A DNA stretch of 64,000 nt from Alphaproteobacteria bacterium. Lineage in GTDB: Bacteria > Pseudomonadota > Alphaproteobacteria > Micropepsales > Micropepsaceae. The notes beneath the pieces are model-generated. The model was not told the origin of the DNA and did no database searches. It worked only from the letters and a program-made list of their open reading frames with translations. The DNA lies in NCBI GenBank assembly GCA_020852655.1, contig JADZAI010000034.1, positions 62,001 through 126,000 of the forward strand, written 5' to 3'. Of the stretch, positions 42,747-50,624 are shown piece by piece (position 1 is the first letter of the stretch; each line of letters starts with the position of its first letter). The position numbers and the translations under genes are program-made.

Positions 42747-44060
42747 CTACTGGGCGGGGCTGGCCGCGGGGGCCGCGTCGGGCAGCCGGGCCTCCATCGT
42801 GCGGATCGCCGGGAGGGCATAGACGGCGATGCTGACCGCGGTCGTGAGGAGGCCGCAGATGACCAGCATGAGCCCCATCCCCGCACCGGGCGCCGACCCG
42901 ACCAGCCCGGCGACCGCCTGCCAGCCTTCGGTGCTTCGGCCGGCCTCGAACACGCGGTCGGCGAGCGGACCCGCGGCGAGGAAGGCGAGCGGCTGAAGCA
43001 GACCGGAAACCTGCCCCAGGGCGGCGAAGACGCGGCCCTGCACGTCCGGCGCGACCTTCGCCTGGAAGATCGAAAGGAAGGCCGCATTCACGGCCGGGAA
43101 CATCGAGCCGAGCAGGAAGAGCGCCGCGCTGAGAGACCACGCATTTTGCGCAGCACCGCACAGCGCGAGTACCAGGCCTTCGAGGAGGATGCCGATCATG
43201 ATGGTGTGGATGCGCGGTCGCGTGCCGCCCCAGACCATCATCAGCAGGGCACCTGCGACCGCGCCGACGTTGAAGGCGCCATAGACCGCGCCCATGAGCG
43301 CCGCATCGCCGAGCCGCGCCAGCAGATAGGGCGAGAAGAGGACGATGCTGCTGGCGAGCAGGAAATTGATGACGGAGAAATAGGCGACGAGGCCCAGCAG
43401 CGAACGCCGCGCCGCAAGATAGCGGAAGCCGGCGAAGAACTGGCTGAAAAGGCCGCCGGTGAGCGCATGGCTGTCTGCCGAACGCGGCGGCCGGGGCAGG
43501 CGCACCAGAAGCAGCACGGTGGCCGCCATCGCAAAGGTCGCGAGGTCGACCACGATCGCGCCCGTGACGCCGACGGCGCCATAGAGCAGGCCGGCAACCG
43601 GCGGACCGACGATGCCGGCGGCCGGACCCGAGATCAGCTGGAGGGCATTGGCGCGTTCGCGGTTCTGGTCATCCACGAGCAGCGTGACCGACGCCTGAAA
43701 CGCAGGCCCCTGGAACGCGTAGAAGATCGCCTGGACGATCGTCACCGCATAGAGATGCCAGAGTTCGAAGGCGCCGGTCGCAAAGCTTACGAAGAGGACC
43801 AGCGTGCCCGCCGCGGCGCCGGCATCGGCGAGAAGTATGATCAACCGCCGGTCCCAGCGGTCTGCCATGACGCCGGCGAAGCCGCTGGCGAGCAGCAGCG
43901 GCACCATGACGAAGAAGCTGACGAGGGCGAGCGGCGTCGCTTCGCCGGTCTTGGAATAGACCCAGATGCCGATTGCGAAGCTGCTGACCTGGCTGCCCAG
44001 CGCCGAAAGCGCCTGGGTGGCGACAAGCACATAGAAGATGCGCATGCCGCCCGCGCTCAT
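42747..44060 (-). CDS. MFS exporter (EntS/MefA-like)
   Basis: 437 residues with about twelve transmembrane segments. The MFS motif-A region is FAGVMADRWDRRLIILLADA; LQLISGPAAGIVGPPVAGLL and GPAFQASVTLLVDDQNRERA are typical of the EntS/MefA-like DHA3 group, which export siderophores or macrolides. The substrate is unknown and no siderophore or resistance gene is adjacent. The C-terminus is Ala/Pro-rich. Confidence 0.9.
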   Translation of the reverse strand: MSAGGMRIFYVLVATQALSALGSQVSSFAIGIWVYSKTGEATPLALVSFFVMVPLLLASGFAGVMADRWDRRLIILLADAGAAAGTLVLFVSFATGAFELWHLYAVTIVQAIFYAFQGPAFQASVTLLVDDQNRERANALQLISGPAAGIVGPPVAGLLYGAVGVTGAIVVDLATFAMAATVLLLVRLPRPPRSADSHALTGGLFSQFFAGFRYLAARRSLLGLVAYFSVINFLLASSIVLFSPYLLARLGDAALMGAVYGAFNVGAVAGALLMMVWGGTRPRIHTIMIGILLEGLVLALCGAAQNAWSLSAALFLLGSMFPAVNAAFLSIFQAKVAPDVQGRVFAALGQVSGLLQPLAFLAAGPLADRVFEAGRSTEGWQAVAGLVGSAPGAGMGLMLVICGLLTTAVSIAVYALPAIRTMEARLPDAAPAASPAQ

Positions 44061-44114
44061 GCCTCATGCCCTCCCGCCCTTTCGGTCAGATAGGGGGCGG
44101 GTGGCACGAACGCA

Positions 44115-44127
44115 AACATGGCCGCCC
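44115..44127. repeat. 13-bp direct repeat, left copy, flanking the SUKH-3-like gene
   Basis: AACATGGCCGCCC occurs here and again at 44650-44662. The two copies bracket the immunity-like gene, as would be left by an insertion or available for its excision. No integrase is nearby. Confidence 0.4.
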
Positions 44128-44138
44128 GAAGTCGACTG

Positions 44139-44654
44139 TTAGGCCGGTAGCGTTTCTGCCGTTAGGACGTCCGTGTCGTCGCGTGTGATGATGCGACCGT
44201 AGGCCGTGACGGAATGTTGGTCGCGCAGAAGCATCATGCGCCATCGCTGACCCGCCAGCATCGCCGTCAGCGCTTCGTTGATGTTCGCGCCTGCGAACCA
44301 GAAAGCCTCATGCACGACGCTGGTTCCGAACAGTCGGCCGCGCTCGTCCATGTAGAGATCGGCGTGCCTGCCTTCGCACATGGCAACGCCTACAAGCCTA
44401 GTTTGAAGCTCGGCCTCCCATCGAGGGACTAGATCGTCCCCACCCCACGTCCACTCGAACTCGACTATGGGCCATCCGGCTGCGCCATATAGTCTGATAA
44501 ACCCGAACTCGGCGAGTAGAGCGGCAGCCGGATGATTGCTCGGCACCTGATCAGGCACATCAACAGCCCTCCCAGGAAACCACCCGGCGGTACGTAAGCG
44601 TTCGTCGAGCAACGTGTCGCGCGAAGCCATGCGAAGCCACTCCGAAACGAACAT
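44139..44654 (-). CDS. SUKH-3-like immunity protein, orphan
   Basis: 171 residues (147 more conservative if started at the ATG at 44630, or 163 if MASRD is used). The pattern DTLLDERLRTAGWFPGRAVD, LLAEFGFIRLYG, LYMDERGRLFGTSV and INEALTAMLAGQRW resembles the SUKH-3 immunity family, which neutralises polymorphic toxins. No toxin is next to it; the neighbours are an MFS exporter and rplS. Its base composition is visibly less G+C-rich than theirs, suggesting transfer. A 13-base direct repeat brackets it. Confidence 0.65.
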   Translation of the reverse strand: MFVSEWLRMASRDTLLDERLRTAGWFPGRAVDVPDQVPSNHPAAALLAEFGFIRLYGAAGWPIVEFEWTWGGDDLVPRWEAELQTRLVGVAMCEGRHADLYMDERGRLFGTSVVHEAFWFAGANINEALTAMLAGQRWRMMLLRDQHSVTAYGRIITRDDTDVLTAETLPA

Positions 44655-44662
44655 GGCCGCCC
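44650..44662. repeat. 13-bp direct repeat, right copy, flanking the SUKH-3-like gene
   Basis: Second copy of AACATGGCCGCCC, overlapping the first possible start codon (44654) of the SUKH-3-like gene. See the left copy at 44115-44127. Confidence 0.4.
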
Positions 44663-44701
44663 TTGTAGACGGCCAATGTTATCGCCCGAGCGATGCGGCG
44701 T

Positions 44702-45121
44702 TTAGGCCGCGGCTTCTTCGGCGGCGGGCTTGTTGTCGCGGCGCTCGGCGATGCGGGCGGCCTTACCCTGGCGGCCCTTCAGGTAATACAGCTTGGCGCG
44801 GCGGACACGGCCGCGGCGGGTGACCTCGATCGACTCGATCAGCGGCGAGTGCACCGGGAAGACGCGCTCCACGCCCTCGCCATACGAAATCTTGCGCACC
44901 GTGAAGTTCTCGTTGATGCCGCCGCCGGCGCGGGCGATGCACACGCCTTCGAAGGCCTGGACGCGTTCGCGCGTCTTCACCTTGCCCGACTTCTCCTCGA
45001 CGGAGATTTCGATGACCTTCACGTTCACCTTCAGCGTATCGCCGGGGCCGAACTCGGTCGTGCCCTTGGCACGCGCCAGCTTCGACAGCTCTTCCTTCTC
45101 AAGCTCGGCAATGATGTTCAT
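44702..45121 (-). CDS. rplS: 50S ribosomal protein L19
   Basis: 139 residues: [70 protein letters not shown], and [20 protein letters not shown]. The Ala/Glu-rich tail is longer than in E. coli, as is common in alphaproteobacteria. It sits at the 30S-50S interface. Its start overlaps the trmD stop (ATGA). Confidence 0.98.
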   Translation of the reverse strand: MNIIAELEKEELSKLARAKGTTEFGPGDTLKVNVKVIEISVEEKSGKVKTRERVQAFEGVCIARAGGGINENFTVRKISYGEGVERVFPVHSPLIESIEVTRRGRVRRAKLYYLKGRQGKAARIAERRDNKPAAEEAAA

Positions 45122-45864
45122 GGGATATCCTTTCGTCCGTCGTCAGTTGGGCGCGTCTTGCGGGAGGCGAGATAGGCCGCCCACAAATCCGGTCGCCGTG
45201 TTTGGGTGATCTTCTCGGCCTCGGCCTTGCGCCAGGCGCCGATCTTCTCGTGGTGCCCGCCGGTGAGGACGGATGGAATCTCCAGCCCCTCGAAAACCTG
45301 GGGGCGGGTGTAGTGCGGGTATTCGAGGAGGCCGTCCTCGAAGCTCTCATGTGTCTGGCTCGCCGCTTCGCCCATCACGCCGGGGAGCAGCCGCACGCAG
45401 GCGTCGATCACGGCGAGCGCCGCGAGTTCGCCGCCGGAGAGCACGAAGTCGCCCAGGCTCAGCTCCTTCACGTCGCGGCTTGCGAAGATGCGCTCGTCGA
45501 CGCCCTCGAAGCGGCCGCAGACGAAGATCGCACCGGGGCCGGCGGTGAGGTCGCGGGCGAAGGTCTGCGCGAATTTCTCGCCGCGCGGGCTCAAGTAGAG
45601 GACCGGACGGTTCGCCGGGCCGTTCGCGCGGGCCGCATCGATGGCGCGCGCCAGAACGTCGACCCGCATCACCATGCCCGGCCCGCCGCCGGCCGGCGTG
45701 TCGTCGACCTGGCGATGCCTGCCCTCGGCATAGTCGCGGATGTCGAGCGTCTCGAGCGCCCAGAGGCCGTTCTTCAGCGCCTTGCCGGCGAGCGACTGGC
45801 CGAGCGGTCCGGGGAACATGTCGGGGAACAGGGTCAGGGCGGTGGCGGTCCAGGGGGCGCTCAT
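45118..45864 (-). CDS. trmD: tRNA (guanine(37)-N(1))-methyltransferase
   Basis: 248 residues of the SPOUT trefoil-knot enzyme: [87 protein letters not shown] and [19 protein letters not shown]. It makes m1G37, which prevents frameshifting. Both ends overlap neighbours by 4 bases (rimM stop, rplS start). Confidence 0.98.
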   Translation of the reverse strand: MSAPWTATALTLFPDMFPGPLGQSLAGKALKNGLWALETLDIRDYAEGRHRQVDDTPAGGGPGMVMRVDVLARAIDAARANGPANRPVLYLSPRGEKFAQTFARDLTAGPGAIFVCGRFEGVDERIFASRDVKELSLGDFVLSGGELAALAVIDACVRLLPGVMGEAASQTHESFEDGLLEYPHYTRPQVFEGLEIPSVLTGGHHEKIGAWRKAEAEKITQTRRPDLWAAYLASRKTRPTDDGRKDIP

Positions 45865-46442
45865 CTTGCGTCCTCCGGATTGTCGTTGGCGGCTTCGAAA
45901 TCCTGCGGCGTGTCGCCGGCGGGGCTGAGGAATTGCGCCGCGACCGAGCCTTCCGAGGCGTCGACGATGACGGCATCTGCGGCGATCTCGATCACGACAT
46001 CGTCCGTGAACGGAAGAAGCACCGTGCGGCGCGTGCCTTCAACCGAAAGCTCGATCAGGTCGCCCGCACCATAGTCCTGAAGCGCGACGATCTCGCCCAG
46101 CCTGCGCCCGTCCGTGGTGACGACAGGCATGCCGATCAGGTCGGCGGCATAGACCTCGTCGTCCGCGCCGGGCTCGGGCAGCGCATCGCGCGCGACCTGG
46201 AGCTTGCGGCCCTTCAGCCGCTCGGCGGCGTCGCGGTCCGCGACGCCTTCGATGCGTGCGATGACATGATCGTGCGCGGCGCGGACGTTCTTCAACGTCA
46301 GCGTCTCGCCGCGCTCCGTGGTGAGCGCGCCATAGGCCGCGATCGCGCAGGGGTCTTCGGTGAAGCTGCGCAGCTTCACCTCGCCCCGCACGCCGTGCGG
46401 CCGGACGATCTCGCCCAGGAGGACCATGTCGGAAGAAGACAT
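45861..46442 (-). CDS. rimM: Ribosome maturation factor
   Basis: 193 residues: N-terminal barrel with [20 protein letters not shown], then the PRC-barrel domain with [35 protein letters not shown] and [12 protein letters not shown]. It assists assembly of the 30S head with S19. It lies between rpsP and trmD, overlapping trmD by 4 bases. Confidence 0.96.
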   Translation of the reverse strand: MSSSDMVLLGEIVRPHGVRGEVKLRSFTEDPCAIAAYGALTTERGETLTLKNVRAAHDHVIARIEGVADRDAAERLKGRKLQVARDALPEPGADDEVYAADLIGMPVVTTDGRRLGEIVALQDYGAGDLIELSVEGTRRTVLLPFTDDVVIEIAADAVIVDASEGSVAAQFLSPAGDTPQDFEAANDNPEDAR

Positions 46443-46448
46443 CTATGC

Positions 46449-46790
46449 TTAGGCCGCGGCTGCGCCCTGCGCCGCCTTCAGGCGCTCCTGGGCCTTCGCC
46501 TTCGGCGTCGCCTTCTTCGGGTTGTCGCGGACGATCTTCTTCACGAGGCCGGCGTCGGCGAAGAAGCGATGCACGCGCTCCGAGGGGAGCGCGCCCTTGC
46601 CCATCCATTCCTTCGCCTTGTCGGCGTCGAACTTCAGGCGCTCGGCATGCTCGCGCGGCAGCAGCGGGTTGTAATAGCCGATCTTCTCGATGAAGCGGCC
46701 GTCGCGCGGGCTCTTCGAATCCGCGATCACGATGGAATAGACCGGGCGCTTCTTGGTACCGCCGCGGGCGAGACGAATCTTCAAGGCCAT
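46449..46790 (-). CDS. rpsP: 30S ribosomal protein S16
   Basis: 113 residues from the ATG at 46790 ([16 protein letters not shown]); the in-frame ATG at 46820 would overlap ffh. [18 protein letters not shown] forms the basic tail extended beyond E. coli S16. The ribosome-binding site AAGGATACCTGT precedes the ATG. It is followed 6 bases later by rimM. Confidence 0.97.
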   Translation of the reverse strand: MALKIRLARGGTKKRPVYSIVIADSKSPRDGRFIEKIGYYNPLLPREHAERLKFDADKAKEWMGKGALPSERVHRFFADAGLVKKIVRDNPKKATPKAKAQERLKAAQGAAAA

Positions 46791-46816
46791 ACAGGTATCC
46801 TTCTCAAACTCTTGGT

Positions 46817-48229
46817 TCACTTCCGCCCGAAGCCGGGCGGCAATCCGGGGAGGCCGCCGGGGGGCAGTTGCGGCATGCCGCCGCCCCCGAGGCCGAACAT
46901 CTGGGCCATGCCGGCGAGACCGCCTTTCTTGCCCTTCTTCAGCTCTTTCATCATGTCCGCCATCTGGCGGTGCATCTTGAGCAGCTTGTTGAGCTCTGAG
47001 ACGTCGACGCCCGAGCCCTTGGCGATGCGCTTGCGGCGCGAGCCGTTGATGATCTCGGGCTTGGCCCGTTCCTTCCGGGTCATCGACGAGATCATCGCCT
47101 GCTGGCGGACGAACATCTTCTCGTCGAGGCCGGACTGTTCGATCGCGTTCTTGATCTTGCCGACGCCGGGCAGCATGCCGAGCACGCCCTTCATGCCGCC
47201 GATCTTCTGCATCTGCTTGAGCTGCTCGGAGAGGTCGTCGAGCGTGAAGGAGCCCTGCTCCATCCGCTTGGCCATCTCCTGCGCCTTCTCGGCGTCGAGC
47301 GTTTCGGCGGCCTTCTCGACGAGGCTGACGACGTCGCCCATGCCGAGGATGCGGCCGGCCACGCGCTCGGGGTGGAAGTCCTCCAGCGCATCGAGCTTTT
47401 CGCCCATGCCGATCAGCTTGATCGGCGCGCCGGTGATCGCACGCATCGAGAGCGCCGCACCGCCGCGGGCATCGCCGTCCATGCGGGTGAGCACGAGGCC
47501 GGTGATGCCGACGCGCTCCTTGAAGGTCTTGGCGATGTTGACCGCGTCCTGGCCGGTCAGCGCGTCGGCGACCAGCAGCGTCTCGTGCGGCCGGGCGATG
47601 TCGCGCACCGCGGCGACTTCGGCCATCAACTGCTCGTCGATATGCAGGCGGCCGGCAGTGTCGAGCAGGATGACGTCATAGCCCGAGAGACGGCCCGAGG
47701 TGACGGCCCGCTTGGCGATGTCCACCGGCATCTGGCCGGCAATGACGGGCAGCGTCGCGACGCCGGCCTGCTCGCCGAGCACGCGGAGCTGTTCCTGGGC
47801 GGCGGGGCGCTGCACGTCGAGCGAGGCCATCAGGACCTTCTTGCGGTCCCTCTGGGTCAGGCGGCGGGCGATCTTGGCGGTCGAGGTGGTCTTGCCCGAG
47901 CCCTGGAGGCCGACCATCATGATGACGACCGGCGGGGCGGCTTCGAGGTCGAGCCCGTTCGCCTTCTCGCCGAGCACGGCGGTCAGCTCGTCATGGACGA
48001 TCTTGACGACCTGCTGGCCCGGCGTGACCGAGCGCAGCACGTCCTGCCCGACCGCCTTGACGCGGACCTTCTCGATGAAGTCGCGCACCACGGGCAGCGC
48101 GACGTCGGCTTCCAGCAGCGCGACGCGCACCTCGCGCAGCGCCTCGTTGACGTCATTCTCCGAGAGCGCACCGCGCCCGCGGAGGCGGTCGAAGACCTGG
48201 CCGAGACGGGTCGAGAGGGTGTCGAACAT
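46817..48229 (-). CDS. ffh: Signal recognition particle protein Ffh
   Basis: 470 residues: N domain ([17 protein letters not shown]), GTPase domain with [38 protein letters not shown] and [13 protein letters not shown], then the Met-rich M domain ([40 protein letters not shown]) that binds 4.5S RNA and signal sequences, ending in a Gly/Pro-rich tail. With FtsY (57585) it targets nascent membrane proteins. It heads the rpsP operon; no SRP RNA gene was found beside it. Confidence 0.98.
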   Translation of the reverse strand: MFDTLSTRLGQVFDRLRGRGALSENDVNEALREVRVALLEADVALPVVRDFIEKVRVKAVGQDVLRSVTPGQQVVKIVHDELTAVLGEKANGLDLEAAPPVVIMMVGLQGSGKTTSTAKIARRLTQRDRKKVLMASLDVQRPAAQEQLRVLGEQAGVATLPVIAGQMPVDIAKRAVTSGRLSGYDVILLDTAGRLHIDEQLMAEVAAVRDIARPHETLLVADALTGQDAVNIAKTFKERVGITGLVLTRMDGDARGGAALSMRAITGAPIKLIGMGEKLDALEDFHPERVAGRILGMGDVVSLVEKAAETLDAEKAQEMAKRMEQGSFTLDDLSEQLKQMQKIGGMKGVLGMLPGVGKIKNAIEQSGLDEKMFVRQQAMISSMTRKERAKPEIINGSRRKRIAKGSGVDVSELNKLLKMHRQMADMMKELKKGKKGGLAGMAQMFGLGGGGMPQLPPGGLPGLPPGFGRK

Positions 48230-48250
48230 CAGCCGAGGCTCCTGTTCTGT

Positions 48251-48374
48251 TGTCCCGCCCCGCTTGCGGGGCGGGACAGGCGCCCGAAGGGCGCCAGAGG
48301 GGGGTACGCAACAGGTGGCACGCGCCCCCCTCTGTCTCGCTGCGCTCGACATCTCCCCCCGCAAGCGGGGGGAG
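48251..48374. repeat. Composite palindromic repeat upstream of ffh
   Basis: In order: TGTCCCGCCCCGC/GCGGGGCGGGACA (13-bp perfect stem, 48251-48278), GGCGCCC-GAA-GGGCGCC (48279-48295), AGAGGGGGG paired with CCCCCCTCT near 48325, and CTCCCCCCGC-AA-GCGGGGGGAG (48353-48374). The TGTCTCGCTGCGCTCGACA segment between them matches the TGTCGCTTCGCGACA segment of the 32-kb copy. Confidence 0.6.
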
Positions 48375-48500
48375 CAACAGGTCGCGCCATCGGCTGCGTT
48401 CCTGCCCGTCCTGCTATGTCAGCGAAACCGCGCACCAATGAGATCCCGTAAACCCAATGCAAAACACCCCCGGGGGCGCGACGCGCTGCCGGAGGTTCGT

Positions 48501-48522
48501 CCTTCAGGGCCGTCCCTGAAGG
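48501..48522. other. Perfect 9-bp hairpin in the ffh leader
   Basis: CCTTCAGGG (48501-48509) and CCCTGAAGG (48514-48522) around CCGT. There is no T-run on either side. It may be a protein-binding dyad or part of a structured leader. Confidence 0.4.
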
Positions 48523-48602
48523 CCGTCGGGGCACCAATGTCCCGAAGGTCGCGGGGTTAAATGCTTCCGCAGGCGGAAAGTCAAGGCGCGGCCGCTGGCC
48601 AG

Positions 48603-49037
48603 TTACCCGATCTTGACGCCGTGACGGGCGGCGACGGCCCCTAGCGTGGGCAGGTCGGGGACGCCGGGCGGAACTTTCTCGTCGACCTCGGTGAAGAACG
48701 CCGAAGCGCCTTCGCGCGAGGTCATCGAGATCATCTCGGCCTTGTTCTCGAACCGGAACCAGTGGGTCGTACCGGCCGGCAGATGGACCAACGTGCCGGG
48801 CGTCGCGACCATTTCCTGGTCGCCGATCCCGAAGGCGACGTCGCCGCTGACGACATAGAACGACTCGTCCCAGTCGTGCGAATGCGGCGGCGGGCCTTGC
48901 CCGGCATCGCCTTGCTGTAGGAATATTTCGTAGCCTTGAGTACGGCTGCCCGGCGCCAGCACGGTTATCTTCTCGCCAACCACGGCGAGCCCCCGCACCC
49001 GTTCTTCGGGCCTCACGACAAATGCGCTGACCGCCAT
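48603..49037 (-). CDS. Cupin-domain protein
   Basis: 144 residues with a single beta-barrel: PPPHSHDWDESFYVVSGDVA carries the HxH...E metal motif and TLVHLPAGTTHWFRFENKAE carries the second His. Likely a small metal-dependent isomerase or dioxygenase, or a sensor; the substrate is unknown. Monocistronic by position. Confidence 0.85.
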   Translation of the reverse strand: MAVSAFVVRPEERVRGLAVVGEKITVLAPGSRTQGYEIFLQQGDAGQGPPPHSHDWDESFYVVSGDVAFGIGDQEMVATPGTLVHLPAGTTHWFRFENKAEMISMTSREGASAFFTEVDEKVPPGVPDLPTLGAVAARHGVKIG

Positions 49038-49124
49038 GCGCTGCCCCCCTCTGCATCCGGGCTAATACGATGCGGAGTTAGCGTTGGCCCAACCAGCCGC
49101 CAGATTGTCGCATGTGCTGATCGC

Positions 49125-49922
49125 TCACTCCGGCCCCAGTGCCTTGGCGAGGTTGGCGGTTGCGCTGGTGTAGGCGCCCTTGGCTTCGTCCCAGCGATAG
49201 ATGTCGGTGAAGGTCTGCTTGCCTTCCGGTGCGAGGGGTTTGCTGTCGTCGCCGCAGTCTTCCGCCTGCCGCGTCGTCTCCTGCACGATGGTTGCCTCGA
49301 TTGCCGCGTAGCGCACTCCGGCATCGGGCCGGATGTCGTAGCGGCCCTGTTCCGTCGTCATCCAGCCGCAGGTCCGCGCGCCATAGGCGAGCATTTCGAG
49401 GATCAGCGTGATGCGGTGCTCGTGGAGGAAGGCGAAGGCTTTGACGTCGTAGCTCTCGCTGGAATTGTCGTGCCAGCCGTCGATGACGAGCGCACCCGTA
49501 TCGGGCGAAAGAGCGATCGCGGAATCGAGGTCGGTGAAGCGGTCGAGCCCGGCATCCACCGCATCGATCAGGCGGGGTACCGGCGCGGTCATGTCGTAGA
49601 GCGCCAGCACCGACGAGAAACCCCCGCCGGAGGGCGATGCGGTGAGCAGCGCCAGGACGGGCCTGCCATCGCTCTTGAGTTCGGCCGTCTCGACCGCGCT
49701 GAACGTGACGCCGCCCTCGGACGCTTCGCCGCTCAGATAGCGCAGCCCCGGTATGTCGGTCGCCGTCCAGTCCTCGCCGTCGCGCGCCAGGTCGGGCATC
49801 GCCTGGCGCAGCAACGCCTCGTAGGTGACCGCGGGCCGGCCCGGCAGGGTGTCGGTCACCTCGGCGCCCTGCGCGGCGGCGGTGAGGCAGGCGAAGGCGG
49901 CGAGCGCGAGGAGGTGGCGCAT
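49125..49922 (-). CDS. Secreted hypothetical protein
   Basis: 265 residues from the ATG at 49922, which begins a signal peptide (MRHLLALAAFACLTAAAQGA). The mature protein is beta-rich with two Cys (RTCGWMTTEQG and AEDCGDDSK). No family recognised. Divergent from arfB over about 110 bases. Confidence 0.6.
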   Translation of the reverse strand: MRHLLALAAFACLTAAAQGAEVTDTLPGRPAVTYEALLRQAMPDLARDGEDWTATDIPGLRYLSGEASEGGVTFSAVETAELKSDGRPVLALLTASPSGGGFSSVLALYDMTAPVPRLIDAVDAGLDRFTDLDSAIALSPDTGALVIDGWHDNSSESYDVKAFAFLHEHRITLILEMLAYGARTCGWMTTEQGRYDIRPDAGVRYAAIEATIVQETTRQAEDCGDDSKPLAPEGKQTFTDIYRWDEAKGAYTSATANLAKALGPE

Positions 49923-50032
49923 GAGGGATACCCCGGTTTCGATGCGGGCATAATCGCACACTTCGCGGCATCCATGAGGCGGATCAACGCATGCGGCTGG
50001 ACCTTGGCCCGGGCACGCGGCATAGGGCGGCC

Positions 50033-50464
50033 ATGCCCGCCGCGCGCATCCCGGTGACCGACACGATCAGCCTCGATCCCGCCGAGATCGCGGAGAGCTT
50101 CGTGCGCGCCTCCGGCCCCGGCGGGCAGAACGTGAACAAGGTGTCGAGCGCGGTGATGCTGCGCTTCGACGTGGCAGGCTCGCCCTCGCTCGACGACTGG
50201 ACGAAGGCACGGCTGATCCGCCTCGCGGGGACGAAGATGACCAAGGACGGCGTGCTGGTCATCAAGGCGCAGGAGAGCCGCGACCAGTCGCTCAACCGCA
50301 TCGCCGCCCAGGAGCGGCTCGTCGCCATGATCGCCGAGGCGAGCGTGCGCCCCAAGGTGCGGCGTGCGACCAAGCCGACCTACGGCTCGAAACAGCGGCG
50401 GCTGGAGGGAAAGGCCCGCCGGTCGGTGGTGAAAGCCGGCCGGGGCCGCGTGACGGGGGATTAA
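50033..50464 (+). CDS. arfB: Alternative ribosome-rescue factor B
   Basis: 143 residues. The release-factor catalytic loop RASGPGGQNVNKVSSAVMLR contains GGQ, and the basic C-terminal tail (KPTYGSKQRRLEGKARRS and onward) is the mRNA-channel-binding extension that distinguishes ArfB from RF1/RF2. It hydrolyses peptidyl-tRNA on stalled ribosomes. The ATG at 50033 is chosen; 49991 is an alternative. Confidence 0.95.
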   Translation: MPAARIPVTDTISLDPAEIAESFVRASGPGGQNVNKVSSAVMLRFDVAGSPSLDDWTKARLIRLAGTKMTKDGVLVIKAQESRDQSLNRIAAQERLVAMIAEASVRPKVRRATKPTYGSKQRRLEGKARRSVVKAGRGRVTGD

Positions 50465-50465
50465 G

Positions 50466-50615
50466 TTGTCATCCCGGCCGAGCCGGCGAAGCCGCCGAGA
50501 GCCGGGACCCATGCCGTGCGGCCTGAGCCAAGCGCCGGATCGTCGATACAACGGAACAAGCACGGCATGGGTCCTCGGGTTCGGGCGCCTGCGGCGGCCG
50601 CCCCGAGGATGACAA
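50466..50615. repeat. Full-length TTGTCATCC...GGATGACAA repeat element
   Basis: A 150-base element bounded by exact 9-bp inverted repeats (TTGTCATCC 50466-50474, GGATGACAA 50607-50615). Inside, GGACCCATGCCGTGC (50505-50519) pairs perfectly with GCACGGCATGGGTCC (50560-50574). It fills the gap between convergent arfB and the oligopeptidase gene. It is related to the elements at 35274 and 52898. Confidence 0.72.
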
Positions 50616-50624
50616 GCGTAGCGG

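Larger units (their letters stand above)
48230..48602. other. 373-base gene-free leader of ffh with palindromes
   Basis: No protein-like ORF. It holds a cluster of perfect hairpins (48251-48374), a separate 9-bp hairpin (48501-48522) and TTCCGC-AG-GCGGAA near 48568. The 5' leader and promoter of the ffh operon must lie here. The conserved core of 4.5S RNA was not found. Confidence 0.55.

Noticed and set aside
48230-48602. Possible 4.5S SRP RNA next to ffh
   Set aside because: The conserved GGAAGGNAGCAGCC-type core was not found; the hairpins there belong to a repeat family.
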